In this document: positions 33,589-43,637 of the stretch, piece by piece
How positions within the stretch are numbered: the stretch's first letter is position 1
How the letters are laid out: every line of letters begins with the position of its first letter
Source: JAFGHJ01 sp964534175
GTDB taxonomy: Bacteria > Hydrothermota > UBA3072
Direction of reading: 5' to 3'
Assembly (NCBI GenBank): GCA_964534175.1
Contig: CAZHNS010000008.1
Span: 1-64,000 of the forward strand
DNA: 64,000 nt
The notes under the pieces: generated by a model
What the model was told of the DNA's origin: nothing
The model's input: only the letters and a program-made list of their open reading frames with translations
Database searches by the model: none
Made by a program: the position numbers and the translations under genes

Positions 33589-34748
33589 AGATTGAGAGGA
33601 AACATTCGATAATTGGTGGAATTATTTTTATGGTATTAATAGTTGTTTTTTTGATTTTTCGTATTGCGGCAGGCAGAAAAAACAAATCTCCTGATTTTAA
33701 GATTATTCAGGCAACGAGGGGAAATATAATTCAGAAAGTTACGGAAAGCGGTACCGTGGAGCCGGTTATTTCAATAGACGTGAAATCTGAACTTGCCGGA
33801 GAGGTGGTAAAGTTATATGTGGAAGAAGAGGATAAGGTCAAGGTGGGACAAAAGTTGGTTCTTATAAGACCCGAGCCGGAAGAGGCGCAAAAAGTGGCTC
33901 AGGCGAAAGCTTCCATAAAGAGCAAACAGTTAGATCTGGAAGATGCCGAAAGAGATCAGAGGAGAAAAGAAGCTCTATATGAAAAGGGTTTTATTTCCGA
34001 GCAGGATGTTGAAGATGCCCGTAAGCAATATGAAAATAGTAAGATTCAGCTTCAGCTTGCAGAGAAACAATTATGGGCAATGCTCGGAGGAAAGAGTAAT
34101 GTAGATGTTGAAAATATCGATCTCGAAGGGACGGAGAATATAACTCTCACATCGTCTATCAGCGGAGTTGTGACGAGTATCAATGTAGAAGAAGGAGAAA
34201 AGATAACTTCAGGAACTCAGGCAATTGGCGGCGGCGGAACGGCAATTATGAGGGTTGCAGATTTGAGCGAAATGTTAGTAAAAGCCAGTATAAACGAGGT
34301 TGACGTGGGCAAACTAAAGAGAGGACAGAGAGTCGAAATAGGTTTTGATGCTATAAAAGGGAAAGTTTACGAGGGTAAAGTTAGAAGGATATCGCCTTCA
34401 GGAACTGAAGAGGAAAACCTCGTAGTTTATCCCGTTGAGGTTGAAATTCTAAATTCGGATGAAAAGATTCGTCCCGGAATGACTGCTGATCTTGATATAA
34501 TTATCGCGGAAGCAGAGAACGTAATCTGTATCCCCAAGCATGCTGTTATAAATAGAGAAGGAAGAACAATAGTTAATATTAGGAAGGAAAATAAATTTGT
34601 TCCGCGGGATGTAATTACGGGTATTGAAGATGATGTTAAGATAGAAATAAAAAAGGGAATAGAAGTAGGCGATACCTTGATGATACCTTCCGGAGGAGGG
34701 TTTACGCCCGGTGGAGGGGAAAGGAGAGGACCTCCTCCCGGCAGGTAA
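33585..34748 (+). CDS. MacA-like periplasmic adaptor (HlyD/RND-MFP family)
   Basis: A 387-residue protein with one N-terminal membrane helix (about 10-28). It then has the membrane-fusion layout: a lipoyl half (SVEPVISIDVKSELAGEVVK type, near 50-80), an alpha hairpin (about 95-160), a second lipoyl half (LTSSISGVVTSINVEEGEKI), beta-barrel and membrane-proximal domains. It links MacB to the TolC-like protein. The extreme C-terminus is a Gly/Pro/Arg tail (GGGFTPGGGERRGPPPGR), reminiscent of the tail of the DOMON-like lipoprotein at 28.1 kb. Confidence 0.93.
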   Translation: MKIERKHSIIGGIIFMVLIVVFLIFRIAAGRKNKSPDFKIIQATRGNIIQKVTESGTVEPVISIDVKSELAGEVVKLYVEEEDKVKVGQKLVLIRPEPEEAQKVAQAKASIKSKQLDLEDAERDQRRKEALYEKGFISEQDVEDARKQYENSKIQLQLAEKQLWAMLGGKSNVDVENIDLEGTENITLTSSISGVVTSINVEEGEKITSGTQAIGGGGTAIMRVADLSEMLVKASINEVDVGKLKRGQRVEIGFDAIKGKVYEGKVRRISPSGTEEENLVVYPVEVEILNSDEKIRPGMTADLDIIIAEAENVICIPKHAVINREGRTIVNIRKENKFVPRDVITGIEDDVKIEIKKGIEVGDTLMIPSGGGFTPGGGERRGPPPGR

Positions 34749-34756
34749 ACGAAATT

Positions 34757-36745
34757 ATGGCATTAATCGAAGCCAGCAATCTCGTGAAAATTTACTGCAG
34801 GGGTAATGTAGAAGTTCATGCTCTCCGGGGTGTTTCTCTTAAAGTTACTAGGGGAGAATTTTTATCGATTATTGGTCCCTCTGGTTCCGGCAAGACAACA
34901 TTGATGGATATATTGGGATGTCTTTCCAGGCCAACTTCAGGTAGTTATTATCTTGAAGGGCGTGATGTAAGTGAAATAAATGATGATGATTTATCTAATA
35001 TAAGGAAGAGAAAAATAGGTTTCGTTTTTCAGACCTTTAATCTTATTCCAAGAATGAACGCAATAAGCAATGTGGAACTTCCGCTTCTTTATTCCGGGGT
35101 AAGTGAAGAAAGGCGCAAAGAAAAGGCAATGGATGCTCTTAGGATAGTGGGACTTGAGCGTCGTGCTTACCACGACCCGAATGAACTCTCAGGAGGAGAA
35201 CAGCAGAGAGTTGCTATTGCCCGGGCGCTTATAAACAATCCTTCTATAATATTTGCCGATGAACCTACAGGTAATCTCGATTCAAAAACAGGAAAAGAAA
35301 TAATGGCTCTTTTTGAGAAACTACATCAGGAAGGTAAAACCATTATAATGGTAACACATGATGCTAATGTTGCTGATTATGCCCAGAGAAGTATCAAAAT
35401 AAAAGATGGTAAAATAGAAGAAGAAAAAGTAAGGAAGAAATCGCCTAAAAAGAAAACTGCTTTTGTTGAGGAAAAACTTGGAGATGCCAGTTTGTTAGGA
35501 AGTATTATTTCAGGTTTTCTTTCCGGATATAAGGGTCTTTTAGCCAATAAACTTCGTTCATTCCTTACTGTTCTCGGAATAATTATAGGTGTGGGAGCGG
35601 TTATAGGGGTTATGGGAGTTGGAGAAGGTGCGAAAAGGAATATTACTTCTCAGATAGAAAAATTGGGCTCGAATGTTATCAGTATTTTTTACAGAAGACC
35701 CGATAGTAAAGCCCAGGCTTTAGAATGGAGAGGCCGTTCTAAAGGTCTTACTTACGACGACGCGGTTGCTCTAAAAGAGGATTTGAATTTTATAACCGCA
35801 ATATCTCCGGAAGTAAGAACCGATGTAACAGTCAAATACAAGGATGAAGATTGGGATACGGATATTGTTGGAACCCTGCCTTCCTATCAAATTGTTAACA
35901 ATCATTCTGTAGAGGAGGGACGATTTTTTACCGAGGAAGAATTAAACTCCTGGTCCAAGGTTTGTGTTATAGGTAAAACGATTAAAGATGAGCTTTTTGG
36001 CAAAGAAGACCCGATTGGGAAAGAGATAAAGATTAGAAATATGCGTTTTACCATAATTGGTATCATGGAAGAAAAGGGTTCTGTTGGATGGAGAGATTTT
36101 GATGACCGGATATTTATTCCTCTTTTTACAGCTCAAAAGAGAATTACTGGTGAAGATGATGTAGTTAGGGCTATCGAGGCTCAAACAACGGGTCTCCTAC
36201 CAACGGATATCACTGAAGAGAGGGTAAAACGACTGTTGCTGGAGCGACACAATCAGGTCGAGGATTTCCGAATAAGAAACAGAGAAGAGTTCCGGGAAAC
36301 TATAGAACAGACAGCAAGTACCTTTAAAATTATGCTTTCAGGAATTGCCGCCATATCTCTTATCGTTGGAGGGATAGGTATAATGAACATAATGCTAGTT
36401 TCGGTTACTGAAAGAACAAGAGAAATTGGTATAAGAAAAGCAATAGGAGCAAAGAGGGTAGATATTTTAACCCAGTTTCTAATAGAATCGGTAATAGTGA
36501 GTTTAAGCGGAGGTATTCTAGGTATTATTTTTGGTTTTATCTTTGCCAATACCGTGGGTAATATGATGGTTGGTGCAGGTGCGATAGGGCCAAGATTCTT
36601 AAGTCAGGGAGGCCAGTCAGTAGTGACGCCTGGTTCGATTTTACTTGCTTTCTTCTTCGCTGTAGTAATAGGAATCTTCTTTGGTATGTATCCTGCGAAT
36701 AAAGCTTCAAAAATGGATCCTGTTCAGGCGCTCCGATACGAATAG
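34757..36745 (+). CDS. MacB-like ABC transporter, ATPase fused to permease
   Basis: A 662-residue protein. Residues 1-220 are an ABC ATPase: Walker A GPSGSGKTT (about 42), signature LSGGEQQRVAIARAL (about 143), Walker B IIFADEP. A basic linker follows, then the MacB permease: a first membrane helix (about 270-290), a periplasmic core (about 300-500), and three final helices with the FtsX-type motif TERTREIGIRKAIGAK. It pumps substrates from the periplasm through TolC using ATP, powered like MacAB-TolC. It starts 8 bases after the adaptor gene. Confidence 0.95.
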   Translation: MALIEASNLVKIYCRGNVEVHALRGVSLKVTRGEFLSIIGPSGSGKTTLMDILGCLSRPTSGSYYLEGRDVSEINDDDLSNIRKRKIGFVFQTFNLIPRMNAISNVELPLLYSGVSEERRKEKAMDALRIVGLERRAYHDPNELSGGEQQRVAIARALINNPSIIFADEPTGNLDSKTGKEIMALFEKLHQEGKTIIMVTHDANVADYAQRSIKIKDGKIEEEKVRKKSPKKKTAFVEEKLGDASLLGSIISGFLSGYKGLLANKLRSFLTVLGIIIGVGAVIGVMGVGEGAKRNITSQIEKLGSNVISIFYRRPDSKAQALEWRGRSKGLTYDDAVALKEDLNFITAISPEVRTDVTVKYKDEDWDTDIVGTLPSYQIVNNHSVEEGRFFTEEELNSWSKVCVIGKTIKDELFGKEDPIGKEIKIRNMRFTIIGIMEEKGSVGWRDFDDRIFIPLFTAQKRITGEDDVVRAIEAQTTGLLPTDITEERVKRLLLERHNQVEDFRIRNREEFRETIEQTASTFKIMLSGIAAISLIVGGIGIMNIMLVSVTERTREIGIRKAIGAKRVDILTQFLIESVIVSLSGGILGIIFGFIFANTVGNMMVGAGAIGPRFLSQGGQSVVTPGSILLAFFFAVVIGIFFGMYPANKASKMDPVQALRYE

Positions 36746-37032
36746 TATATAGTCTTATCATTTGGTTTCCTGTTTTTAGAAAGGATCTATCTCTTACTTT
36801 TTAGTTTTCTTCAGAAAATTAAATATCAAAAATTAAAAATCAAAATGATAAATTAAAATTTAAAATTGTCTGTTGTCTGACTGCCAGAATAGGGAGTTAT
36901 TATATTATTGGTGATATGCTTTGTTTTTTATTTTTGAACTTGGATTTATATTTTTCCATTTTGATATTTGATTTTTACATTTAATTACTTAATTACGATA
37001 TGGTTTCAATATTTAAGAAATACGATTTTTAT
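36746..37032. other. AT-rich convergent gap with phrase repeats
   Basis: No gene. It contains AAATATCAAAAATTAAAAATC-type runs (about 36821-36865) and inverted counterparts (TTTTGATATTTGATTTTTAC near 36960-36980), giving a large imperfect inverted repeat. No T-tract terminator stands out. Confidence 0.4.
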
Positions 37033-38394
37033 CTAAAGAATATGATCGACCGTCCAATATCCCCAACTAAAAGTGAAGATAGTGGAGATTACATTACCCA
37101 AAACTATTCCCCACCAGATTCCAGTAAGCCCCCATCCGACGTGAGTTGCCAGTATATAAGCAAGTGGTATTTGGAAAACAAAAGTTCGGATAATTGTAGC
37201 AATAAGAGAATTTATTCCTCTATTTACTCCTCTAAACATTGCTGAAGTTAAAATTCCGGGAGGAACTACCAGATAAAATAAAGTGCTGATTTTTAGAAAC
37301 CTGATAAGATCTGTTGAAATTCTTGCAGCTCCCTTTGAGTAAGTGAAAATATAGGAAATCTCTTTTGTAAAAAATAAAACAATTATAGCTATAAACAGTT
37401 CCAGGAATATACCAGACCTCACAGCGTACAAATACGCTGTTTTAAGTTTTTCTTTGTTTCTCGCGCCGTATGCTGCTCCGGTTACAGCAATTACTCCCGT
37501 CGCGAGCCCCATGATTGGAGTAGTTGCTACCATAATAATTCTCCAGCCGCTTGTAAAAACAGCTACTCCGTCTGTTGTCCCGACAATCACCACAATTTTG
37601 TTAAGTATAATCATGCTTATGGACATGGATAGCTGTGCCAAAGTCGAGGGTATTCCTACGGATAAAATCTCACTTAATATTCTACGGTTGTATTTAAAAT
37701 TCTTTATCGATATATCGAGATAAGTATCTTTCCTTCTGAATATCCAGTATATGAAAAGCAGAGAACTTACTGCCATGGAAAAAACCGAAGCAATTGCAGC
37801 ACCGCTAACACCTAATCCAAAATAATATATAAATATTGGGTCAAGTATTATATTAAGTACGGAGCCAATAAGTATGCCGTACATAGCTCTTTTTGCGTCA
37901 CCTTCTCCCCTTAGTATTGAACCTGCAATATTGGAAAATACCAGAATTGGAGTCCCCAGAAAGAAGATTTTCGAATAGTGGATAGCCATAAAAGCGACCG
38001 TTTCGTTTTCTCCGCTGAATGCTCTCATTATCTCGTCGAGAAAAGGAAAACCGCATATACTGATTATTGTGGATATAAGAAAACCCAAAATGAGCGTGTG
38101 CTCTGCTGTATTATCTGCTTCTTTTTTATTCCTTGCCCCTATTCTTCTTGAAATAGCAGAACTTCCCCCGACTCCTATTCCCATACCGAGAGCTATTATT
38201 ATAAAGAAAAATGGGAAAAATAGACCAACGGAGGCAAGGGCATCCGCACCCAAACCCGCTACCCAGAAACCATCAGCAATATTGTAGAAAGCATGGACAA
38301 GCATCGCGATAATCATGGGAGTCGATAATTTTATTATCGCCTTTTTCGGTTCACCTAATAAATCTTTTACACCTTTGGTTATATTATTATCCAT
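37033..38394 (-). CDS. MATE family efflux transporter
   Basis: A 453-residue protein with about 12 membrane helices in two related halves, the expected size. Family features: PMIIAMLVHAFYNIADGFWV in helix 1, GMGIGVGGSSAISRRIGARN after helix 2, ILRGEGDAKRAM in the first half, and AAYGARNKEKLKTAY plus SAMFRGVNRGINS in the second. It exchanges organic cations or drugs for Na+ or H+ across the inner membrane. It is monocistronic, convergent with the macB gene. No regulator is adjacent. Confidence 0.95.
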   Translation of the reverse strand: MDNNITKGVKDLLGEPKKAIIKLSTPMIIAMLVHAFYNIADGFWVAGLGADALASVGLFFPFFFIIIALGMGIGVGGSSAISRRIGARNKKEADNTAEHTLILGFLISTIISICGFPFLDEIMRAFSGENETVAFMAIHYSKIFFLGTPILVFSNIAGSILRGEGDAKRAMYGILIGSVLNIILDPIFIYYFGLGVSGAAIASVFSMAVSSLLFIYWIFRRKDTYLDISIKNFKYNRRILSEILSVGIPSTLAQLSMSISMIILNKIVVIVGTTDGVAVFTSGWRIIMVATTPIMGLATGVIAVTGAAYGARNKEKLKTAYLYAVRSGIFLELFIAIIVLFFTKEISYIFTYSKGAARISTDLIRFLKISTLFYLVVPPGILTSAMFRGVNRGINSLIATIIRTFVFQIPLAYILATHVGWGLTGIWWGIVLGNVISTIFTFSWGYWTVDHIL

Positions 38395-38628
38395 ATTTGT
38401 TTAAGTTCCAATAAAGATATAGCCTTCAGTCAATTTGTAAACCCATTTTCAGAAATTAAAAGCTAGTGTTTGATTGTCGAACTTGGCTTTTTGCTGTTTG
38501 CCTTTAGCTGTTGGCTGAAAAACTAAAAGAATTTTTCGAGGTAAATTTTAAAACTTGGATTTTGTGGGGTGGGCTTAATGCGAAAAGCCAAAAGTGATTA
38601 GCTAATAGCCTAGTAATTGTTTTTTATC

Positions 38629-38656
38629 TTGACATAATAGTTGTTAAATATACTAT
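38629..38656 (+). promoter_or_regulatory. Promoter of the peptidase/propeller/barrel gene
   Basis: TTGACA (38629-38634), 16 bp, TACTAT (38651-38656), 36 bases before the ATG at 38693. Confidence 0.6.
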
Positions 38657-38692
38657 TATTAAGACATTTCGCAGAAGTTTATGGGAGGATAT

Positions 38693-41395
38693 ATGTCTTT
38701 TCTGTTTTTTATGATGATATCATGGAGTTCGATAAGTGACGAAAATTTTACGGTAATATACCCCGACGAATCTTATACGGACTGTGCGCTTCAGCAACTT
38801 TCCATACTGGAAAATTACAGGGAAAGTGTTATAGAATTTACTCACAATGATCCTGGGAGAACCTTATTGTTTATAGATGATCTTGGGGGTATGATAAATG
38901 GTGGGGCTATGCCTTCGGTAAACGGGATTGTTTTAAATTCATATATTCCACCGCCTGTCCCCAGATACGGTAGCTTTCCTTCCTGGTGGAGAATAGCACC
39001 TCTTCATGAATATACTCATATTGCAAATATGACAAGTACAGGAGGATTGCCTAAATTGTTTAGAGGCTTATTCGGTAAGAATTTTCAGCCTAATTTATAT
39101 GTACCCTTGTGGGTAGCTGAGTCTTATACGGTTTATTTTGAGAGTAAACAATTTCCGTTCGAAGGTAGATTAAATGAAGGTTTTTTTGATGCATATGGTA
39201 TGGCCTGTGCTAGAGATAGCAATTTTCCGAGTATGCATGATTTTACTTATGATTTTTATAAATTTCCTTTTGGAGATGCTTTTTATATGTGGGGTGGTTT
39301 TATGGCAAGATATAGAGCGAAAAAGTATGGAGAAGCCAGAGTATCCGATTGGGCTGACAGATATGGAAAATCCATACCTTTAATAAGCTTCGAGTATACT
39401 CATAAATCTGCGTATGGTAAATTTTCTTTTAACCTTTATGATGAAGTGAAAAACGAATTTCAGAATAATCTTACGGAATGTAATTTCTATCAGAAATCGG
39501 AAGTTCTATATTCGGGTAAAGAATACCTGGATTTTCTTACACATGATGGGAGATATCTGTATTTTAAAACAGGGAAAATAATAAAATCTTCAGTATATGG
39601 AGGCGTCTCTTATTCTGAAATAGTCCAATTGGACCCTGAAACGGGAAAGTCTAAAATAATTTTAAAAGATCCCGTTCTTTCTGCAATACCTATGCGAGTA
39701 AAAAATGGTAAAATTTTTTATGGGAAGCTTGATGTTTTAAAAACCAGCGGGAATCTGGTTGGGACTAAGTTAAAAAATGATATATACAGTCTCGATTTAA
39801 ATACTTTGCGGAGAAAGAGAATTTATTCTGACGATGGAACATTAAGGGCTTTTGATATTTTAGAAGATGGCAAAATTATTATTGGTAGACAAAAGGGCTG
39901 GAAGGGAGGTGTTATCGAGGTAATAGATAAGGAAAAAAGAGATGTTATATTCTCTTCTGATTTTGATACGCCGTTCGATATTGTGGTCGGAGAAGATAAA
40001 ACAGCAGTACTTATGCATAATGAAGATAAGGGCAACAGGATTTTCTTATCAGAAGGTAATACAGTCGAAATCGAGGAACCTTACGCGAAATGCGGGCTTA
40101 ATTTCGTAGGAGAAGACCTTTTGTTTTCATCTAACAGGCGTGGATTCTGGCAGGCCTATATGTGGAAAGATTCCTCTTTATATAAGGTCACTGACGTCCC
40201 TTTTTGTACCTATCCTGTGGTGCTGAACGGTAAAATATATTTCATAGGGATGTCTTCCCAGGGACAAACTATCGAAATGGTAAAAATGACAGAAGGGGAG
40301 AAAATAGAAAAATTACAAGATTTACCTGATCATGCCCTGCCTTCATACATAAATCTAGAATATAAAAAAGGAGGCTATATAAATAATTTCAGGCATCTTT
40401 TATGGGATCCTGTTTTTAGATGGCCAACATTTTACACTGAAAATGGCAGGACGAATTTCAGGCTTGACGTTTTGGGGATGGATGCTTCGGGAAGTAGAAA
40501 TCTATCCTGGTATTTGAATTATGAGGAACAAACTGGGTTTACCGGTTACGGTATGAAGTATTCGACATTTTTCTTAAGACCTTCATTGGTTACGGTCGAA
40601 GCAGAAAAAGAGAGGGATAGGCGCTCAGCACTGGTTTATTTTTCATATCCTTTAAGGGTTTCATTGGCGAGTGGATTGCAAAATATTTATCTTGATTTTG
40701 CAGCCCATTATCACGATAGCCTTAATTCTGAGAGAGCGCCGCTAGTTTTTTCTCCGGTATTTACATTCGGAGATTATAATAAGACATTTTTCCTTTCTCC
40801 TTCTTTAATATATGAATCCGAGGAAATAGGAAGTGATATTAACAGAAAAAGTTATAGACTCTATGGAGGAAGCAGTTTTTCATATCCGGGTTTTTCAATG
40901 CTCTTTTCGGGAATAGGTATATGGGATAAAGAGAATCCGGATTCCACTCTTTTAGAACCGATATGCGGAGAAGAAAAAAGGATGCGGTTGGGTGGAGCCG
41001 TTCAGTTTGAAATTGACTATCGGATTTTTACAATTGGGAAAGGAAATAATTTAATTCCGATTCATTTTAATGATCTCTGGTTCAGACCGTTTGCCCAGGT
41101 AATACATTCTCCGGATTGGGAAGAACCGATGACCACTGTAGGAGGACTTATTACTTTGGAAACTTCTGCTCTCTATATATTGAATTTAGAGCCGAGCATT
41201 GGTGTAGGATTCAGGGTTGACGAGAATAAGGCTTACTTTTTGTGGGGAGTTAGCGGAACTTTAGGAGATACCAGGATAGGAATTAGAGCAAGAATTCATC
41301 CTGAATTTCCCAGAAAAAGGAATATGTTCGATTTTAACCTCAGTAATTTTGAATTTTCTATCGAAAAAGCATTTCAGACGCCGTGGAAGCTTTGA
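38693..41395 (+). CDS. Large surface protein: HExxH peptidase-like, propeller-like and barrel-like regions
   Basis: A 900-residue protein from the ATG at 38693 (GGGAGGA just upstream; an in-frame ATG at 38681 overlaps that site). A short hydrophobic leader is followed by a gluzincin-like domain with HEYTH (His105-Glu106-xx-His109) and a likely third zinc ligand Glu143 in VAESYTVYFES. Residues about 250-560 have repeated short beta segments with Asp/Gly turns, like a TolB/YWTD propeller. The last 330 residues have alternating aromatic beta strands like an outer-membrane barrel. So it may be a protease displayed at the surface by its own barrel. Domains are inferred from motifs, not from alignment. 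Confidence 0.72.
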   Translation: MSFLFFMMISWSSISDENFTVIYPDESYTDCALQQLSILENYRESVIEFTHNDPGRTLLFIDDLGGMINGGAMPSVNGIVLNSYIPPPVPRYGSFPSWWRIAPLHEYTHIANMTSTGGLPKLFRGLFGKNFQPNLYVPLWVAESYTVYFESKQFPFEGRLNEGFFDAYGMACARDSNFPSMHDFTYDFYKFPFGDAFYMWGGFMARYRAKKYGEARVSDWADRYGKSIPLISFEYTHKSAYGKFSFNLYDEVKNEFQNNLTECNFYQKSEVLYSGKEYLDFLTHDGRYLYFKTGKIIKSSVYGGVSYSEIVQLDPETGKSKIILKDPVLSAIPMRVKNGKIFYGKLDVLKTSGNLVGTKLKNDIYSLDLNTLRRKRIYSDDGTLRAFDILEDGKIIIGRQKGWKGGVIEVIDKEKRDVIFSSDFDTPFDIVVGEDKTAVLMHNEDKGNRIFLSEGNTVEIEEPYAKCGLNFVGEDLLFSSNRRGFWQAYMWKDSSLYKVTDVPFCTYPVVLNGKIYFIGMSSQGQTIEMVKMTEGEKIEKLQDLPDHALPSYINLEYKKGGYINNFRHLLWDPVFRWPTFYTENGRTNFRLDVLGMDASGSRNLSWYLNYEEQTGFTGYGMKYSTFFLRPSLVTVEAEKERDRRSALVYFSYPLRVSLASGLQNIYLDFAAHYHDSLNSERAPLVFSPVFTFGDYNKTFFLSPSLIYESEEIGSDINRKSYRLYGGSSFSYPGFSMLFSGIGIWDKENPDSTLLEPICGEEKRMRLGGAVQFEIDYRIFTIGKGNNLIPIHFNDLWFRPFAQVIHSPDWEEPMTTVGGLITLETSALYILNLEPSIGVGFRVDENKAYFLWGVSGTLGDTRIGIRARIHPEFPRKRNMFDFNLSNFEFSIEKAFQTPWKL

Positions 41396-41426
41396 TCGAT
41401 TATATAAAAATAAAAAGTCTTTAGTG

Positions 41427-41915
41427 TTATTTCTTAAATCTTCCGTCATCTTTTGATGAGGGAAGTTTATGGATGTTTTCCTCAAGCCATCCTATTTTGG
41501 TATTTTCTCGCATATCAAAATCAGGTACGTAGGGCTTAATGTCCAGAAGAGGTGTTCCATCTGCTATATCTACATCCTGGATGCGAAGTGTTTCTCCTTC
41601 GATACCAACAAGACGTACCACAGAGAGGCCGATTGGATTGGGTCTGCTTGGAGCTCGTGTTGCAAATAATCCACGGGTTTTGTCATCCATATAAGGTGTT
41701 ACTCTCAATCTTGAGTTTTTTGAGAGATGAAAGTGGAATATTAAAATAATGTGAGAGAACCCTTCCACATCTTTTAATCCTTCAGTATATTCCGGAAATA
41801 TCTCCACTGTTCCTTTGATGCCTTTAGCAGCGGTGGGTTGTATGGGTATTCCCTGTAGCTTTTTGAAGGGAGAATGAATGATTCCTATTGGTTTATATTT
41901 TATTTCATCCGTCAT
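41427..41915 (-). CDS. trmO: tRNA methyltransferase TrmO (TsaA/YaeB family)
   Basis: A 162-residue protein from the ATG at 41915. An in-frame TTG at 41945 is possible but has no ribosome site either. It matches the TrmO N-terminal domain: KPIGIIHSPF, the acidic VEGFSHIILIFHFHLS, TRGLFATRAPSRPNPIGLSVV (the S-adenosylmethionine site) and DGTPLLDIKPYVP. It N6-methylates t6A37 in some tRNAs. The long C-terminal domain of the E. coli protein is absent, as in many bacteria and archaea. Confidence 0.9.
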   Translation of the reverse strand: MTDEIKYKPIGIIHSPFKKLQGIPIQPTAAKGIKGTVEIFPEYTEGLKDVEGFSHIILIFHFHLSKNSRLRVTPYMDDKTRGLFATRAPSRPNPIGLSVVRLVGIEGETLRIQDVDIADGTPLLDIKPYVPDFDMRENTKIGWLEENIHKLPSSKDDGRFKK

Positions 41916-41990
41916 AAATTTTTTTAATAATATATACAGTTCCAAATAAGGTTTGCAATACTGCTGGTAAAGATATGGGAAAAGTATTAT

Positions 41991-43313
41991 TTAAAATAAT
42001 CCGGTATAGATATTATTATTGGCAGCTTCTCTTAGAGTAGCGCGGGATGCTTTTCTCATCACGAAGTTAACCGGAATGTATAATAATGAAGATTTTCTTA
42101 AATGAAAAGTTCTTTTAGCAATCGAACGTAATGAGGAAAGCTGTTTTCGTGACCAGTAATAACCTTCCTGAAGTTCTTCAACAGTTAATAATTTAGGCTG
42201 GAAGACAACCTCTCCCACGGTATATTTTGACCAATCACGACTTATTATTCTTCCTTCTTTTTCCATTTTCTCGTTAAGACGTGTTCCCGGAAGTGGTGTA
42301 AGTATTGCAAGGCTTGCCAATTCTATTTGGTTTCTATCGATAAAGGATACGGTCTCTTCAAAAACACTTTTGCCATCCGAATCGAAGCCGAAAATAAAAG
42401 CTCCTATAATAGCTATGCCGTGGTCGTGGATTATTTTTATTGATTCTTTGTAATCTTCAACTTTGTTCATACTTTTTCCAACTTCTTTTAAACTGCTTGG
42501 AGATACAGATTCGATACCAATAAAAAGAGATATGCACCCACTTCTCGCGGCAAGTCTTAACAGTTCTCTATTTTTAGCTATGACAAGAGATGCCTGTCCA
42601 AACCATTTAATATTCAGAGGAATTAAAGCTTTAAATAATTCTTTGGCATATTTAGGATTTCCCGCGATATTATCATCGACAAAAAATATGATAGTTCGTC
42701 TACTTACGGTTTTTATCTCTCTTACAATGTCTTCGATAGATCTTGTTCGGTAGGTTTGTCCGAAGAAATGAGTAACAGTGCAGAAATCGCAGTTAAAAGG
42801 ACACCCCCGGGTTGTCTGTATCAGATGCATTTCTTTGTAGTATTTGTTCTTTTTTTCATATAAGTCTGTTCTGGGTAAGGGGATTTTTTTTAGGTCCGGT
42901 CTTTTTTTCGAAGAATAAAACTTTTTTAGTTTTCCGTTCTTGAAATCCTTTACGAGGGGTTTTATCTGTCCTTCCGCTTCTCCCATTACGATAGAGTCGG
43001 CATGTTTTATGGCTTCAAGAGGCAGTACCGAAGCATGCATCCCTCCCATTATGACAGGAACGCCTTTTTCTCTGAATTTATCTGCAATTTCATAAGCTCT
43101 GGGTACTGTCGAAGTAATCGAAGTTATTCCAACCAGGTCTACTTTTTCAGCATAATCGATTTCTTCGATACTGTCATTTATTATCTCGATCTTGGTACCG
43201 CGGGGAAACAGAGCCGCAACGGTTGCAAGACTTAAACGCGAAAAATTTATTGCCTTTTCTCTTTTGCTAACAAATTGTACTGGGGACCGGGGTGAGATTA
43301 ATTTAACAAACAT
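41991..43313 (-). CDS. B12-binding radical SAM protein
   Basis: A 440-residue protein. Residues about 10-140 form a cobalamin-binding Rossmann domain (VDLVGITSITSTVPRAYEIA, VIMGGMHASVLPLEA). The radical SAM core starts at TTRGCPFNCDFC, with the Cys-x3-Cys-x2-Cys for the 4Fe-4S cluster, and continues with FFVDDNIAGNPKYAKEL and GIESVSPSSLKEVGKSMNK. The C-terminal part (about 350-440) is helical. Such proteins often methylate or rearrange unactivated carbons; the substrate here is unknown and no biosynthetic cluster surrounds it. It lies 76 bases upstream of trmO, on the same strand. Confidence 0.92.
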   Translation of the reverse strand: MFVKLISPRSPVQFVSKREKAINFSRLSLATVAALFPRGTKIEIINDSIEEIDYAEKVDLVGITSITSTVPRAYEIADKFREKGVPVIMGGMHASVLPLEAIKHADSIVMGEAEGQIKPLVKDFKNGKLKKFYSSKKRPDLKKIPLPRTDLYEKKNKYYKEMHLIQTTRGCPFNCDFCTVTHFFGQTYRTRSIEDIVREIKTVSRRTIIFFVDDNIAGNPKYAKELFKALIPLNIKWFGQASLVIAKNRELLRLAARSGCISLFIGIESVSPSSLKEVGKSMNKVEDYKESIKIIHDHGIAIIGAFIFGFDSDGKSVFEETVSFIDRNQIELASLAILTPLPGTRLNEKMEKEGRIISRDWSKYTVGEVVFQPKLLTVEELQEGYYWSRKQLSSLRSIAKRTFHLRKSSLLYIPVNFVMRKASRATLREAANNNIYTGLF

Positions 43314-43637
43314 TCTTAACTCCTTTCATTTATCCCTCTTAAGATGTACACAGACATAGGGAACTTCCCCAAATTTCTTTTACATGTGATTATCATATAA
43401 TCTTAGACGAATGTGTTTACTTAAGTATAACATAAAACACATAAAAGTAAAGGGAATAGAAAGACTCTTTGTTCGAACTTAATTAAGTGTTTTTCTGTTA
43501 TGGGTTTTTCGGTTAAAAATTATTATCTCCACAAAAATATAGTTATCAATATTTGATTGGGGGCAATAATTATGTACATCAAATTTTTTAGCACCGTCCC
43601 CTTAGATATCAAAACTCTTTTTTCGACGATTGCTCCT
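43314..43637. other. Intergenic gap, 324 bp
   Basis: No gene is supported. The minus-strand start at 43313 has AAAGGAG 3-4 bases upstream. The right half (43500-43637), downstream of the RRM gene, is T-rich on the plus strand; an overlapping frame on each strand here looks like chance. Confidence 0.4.
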
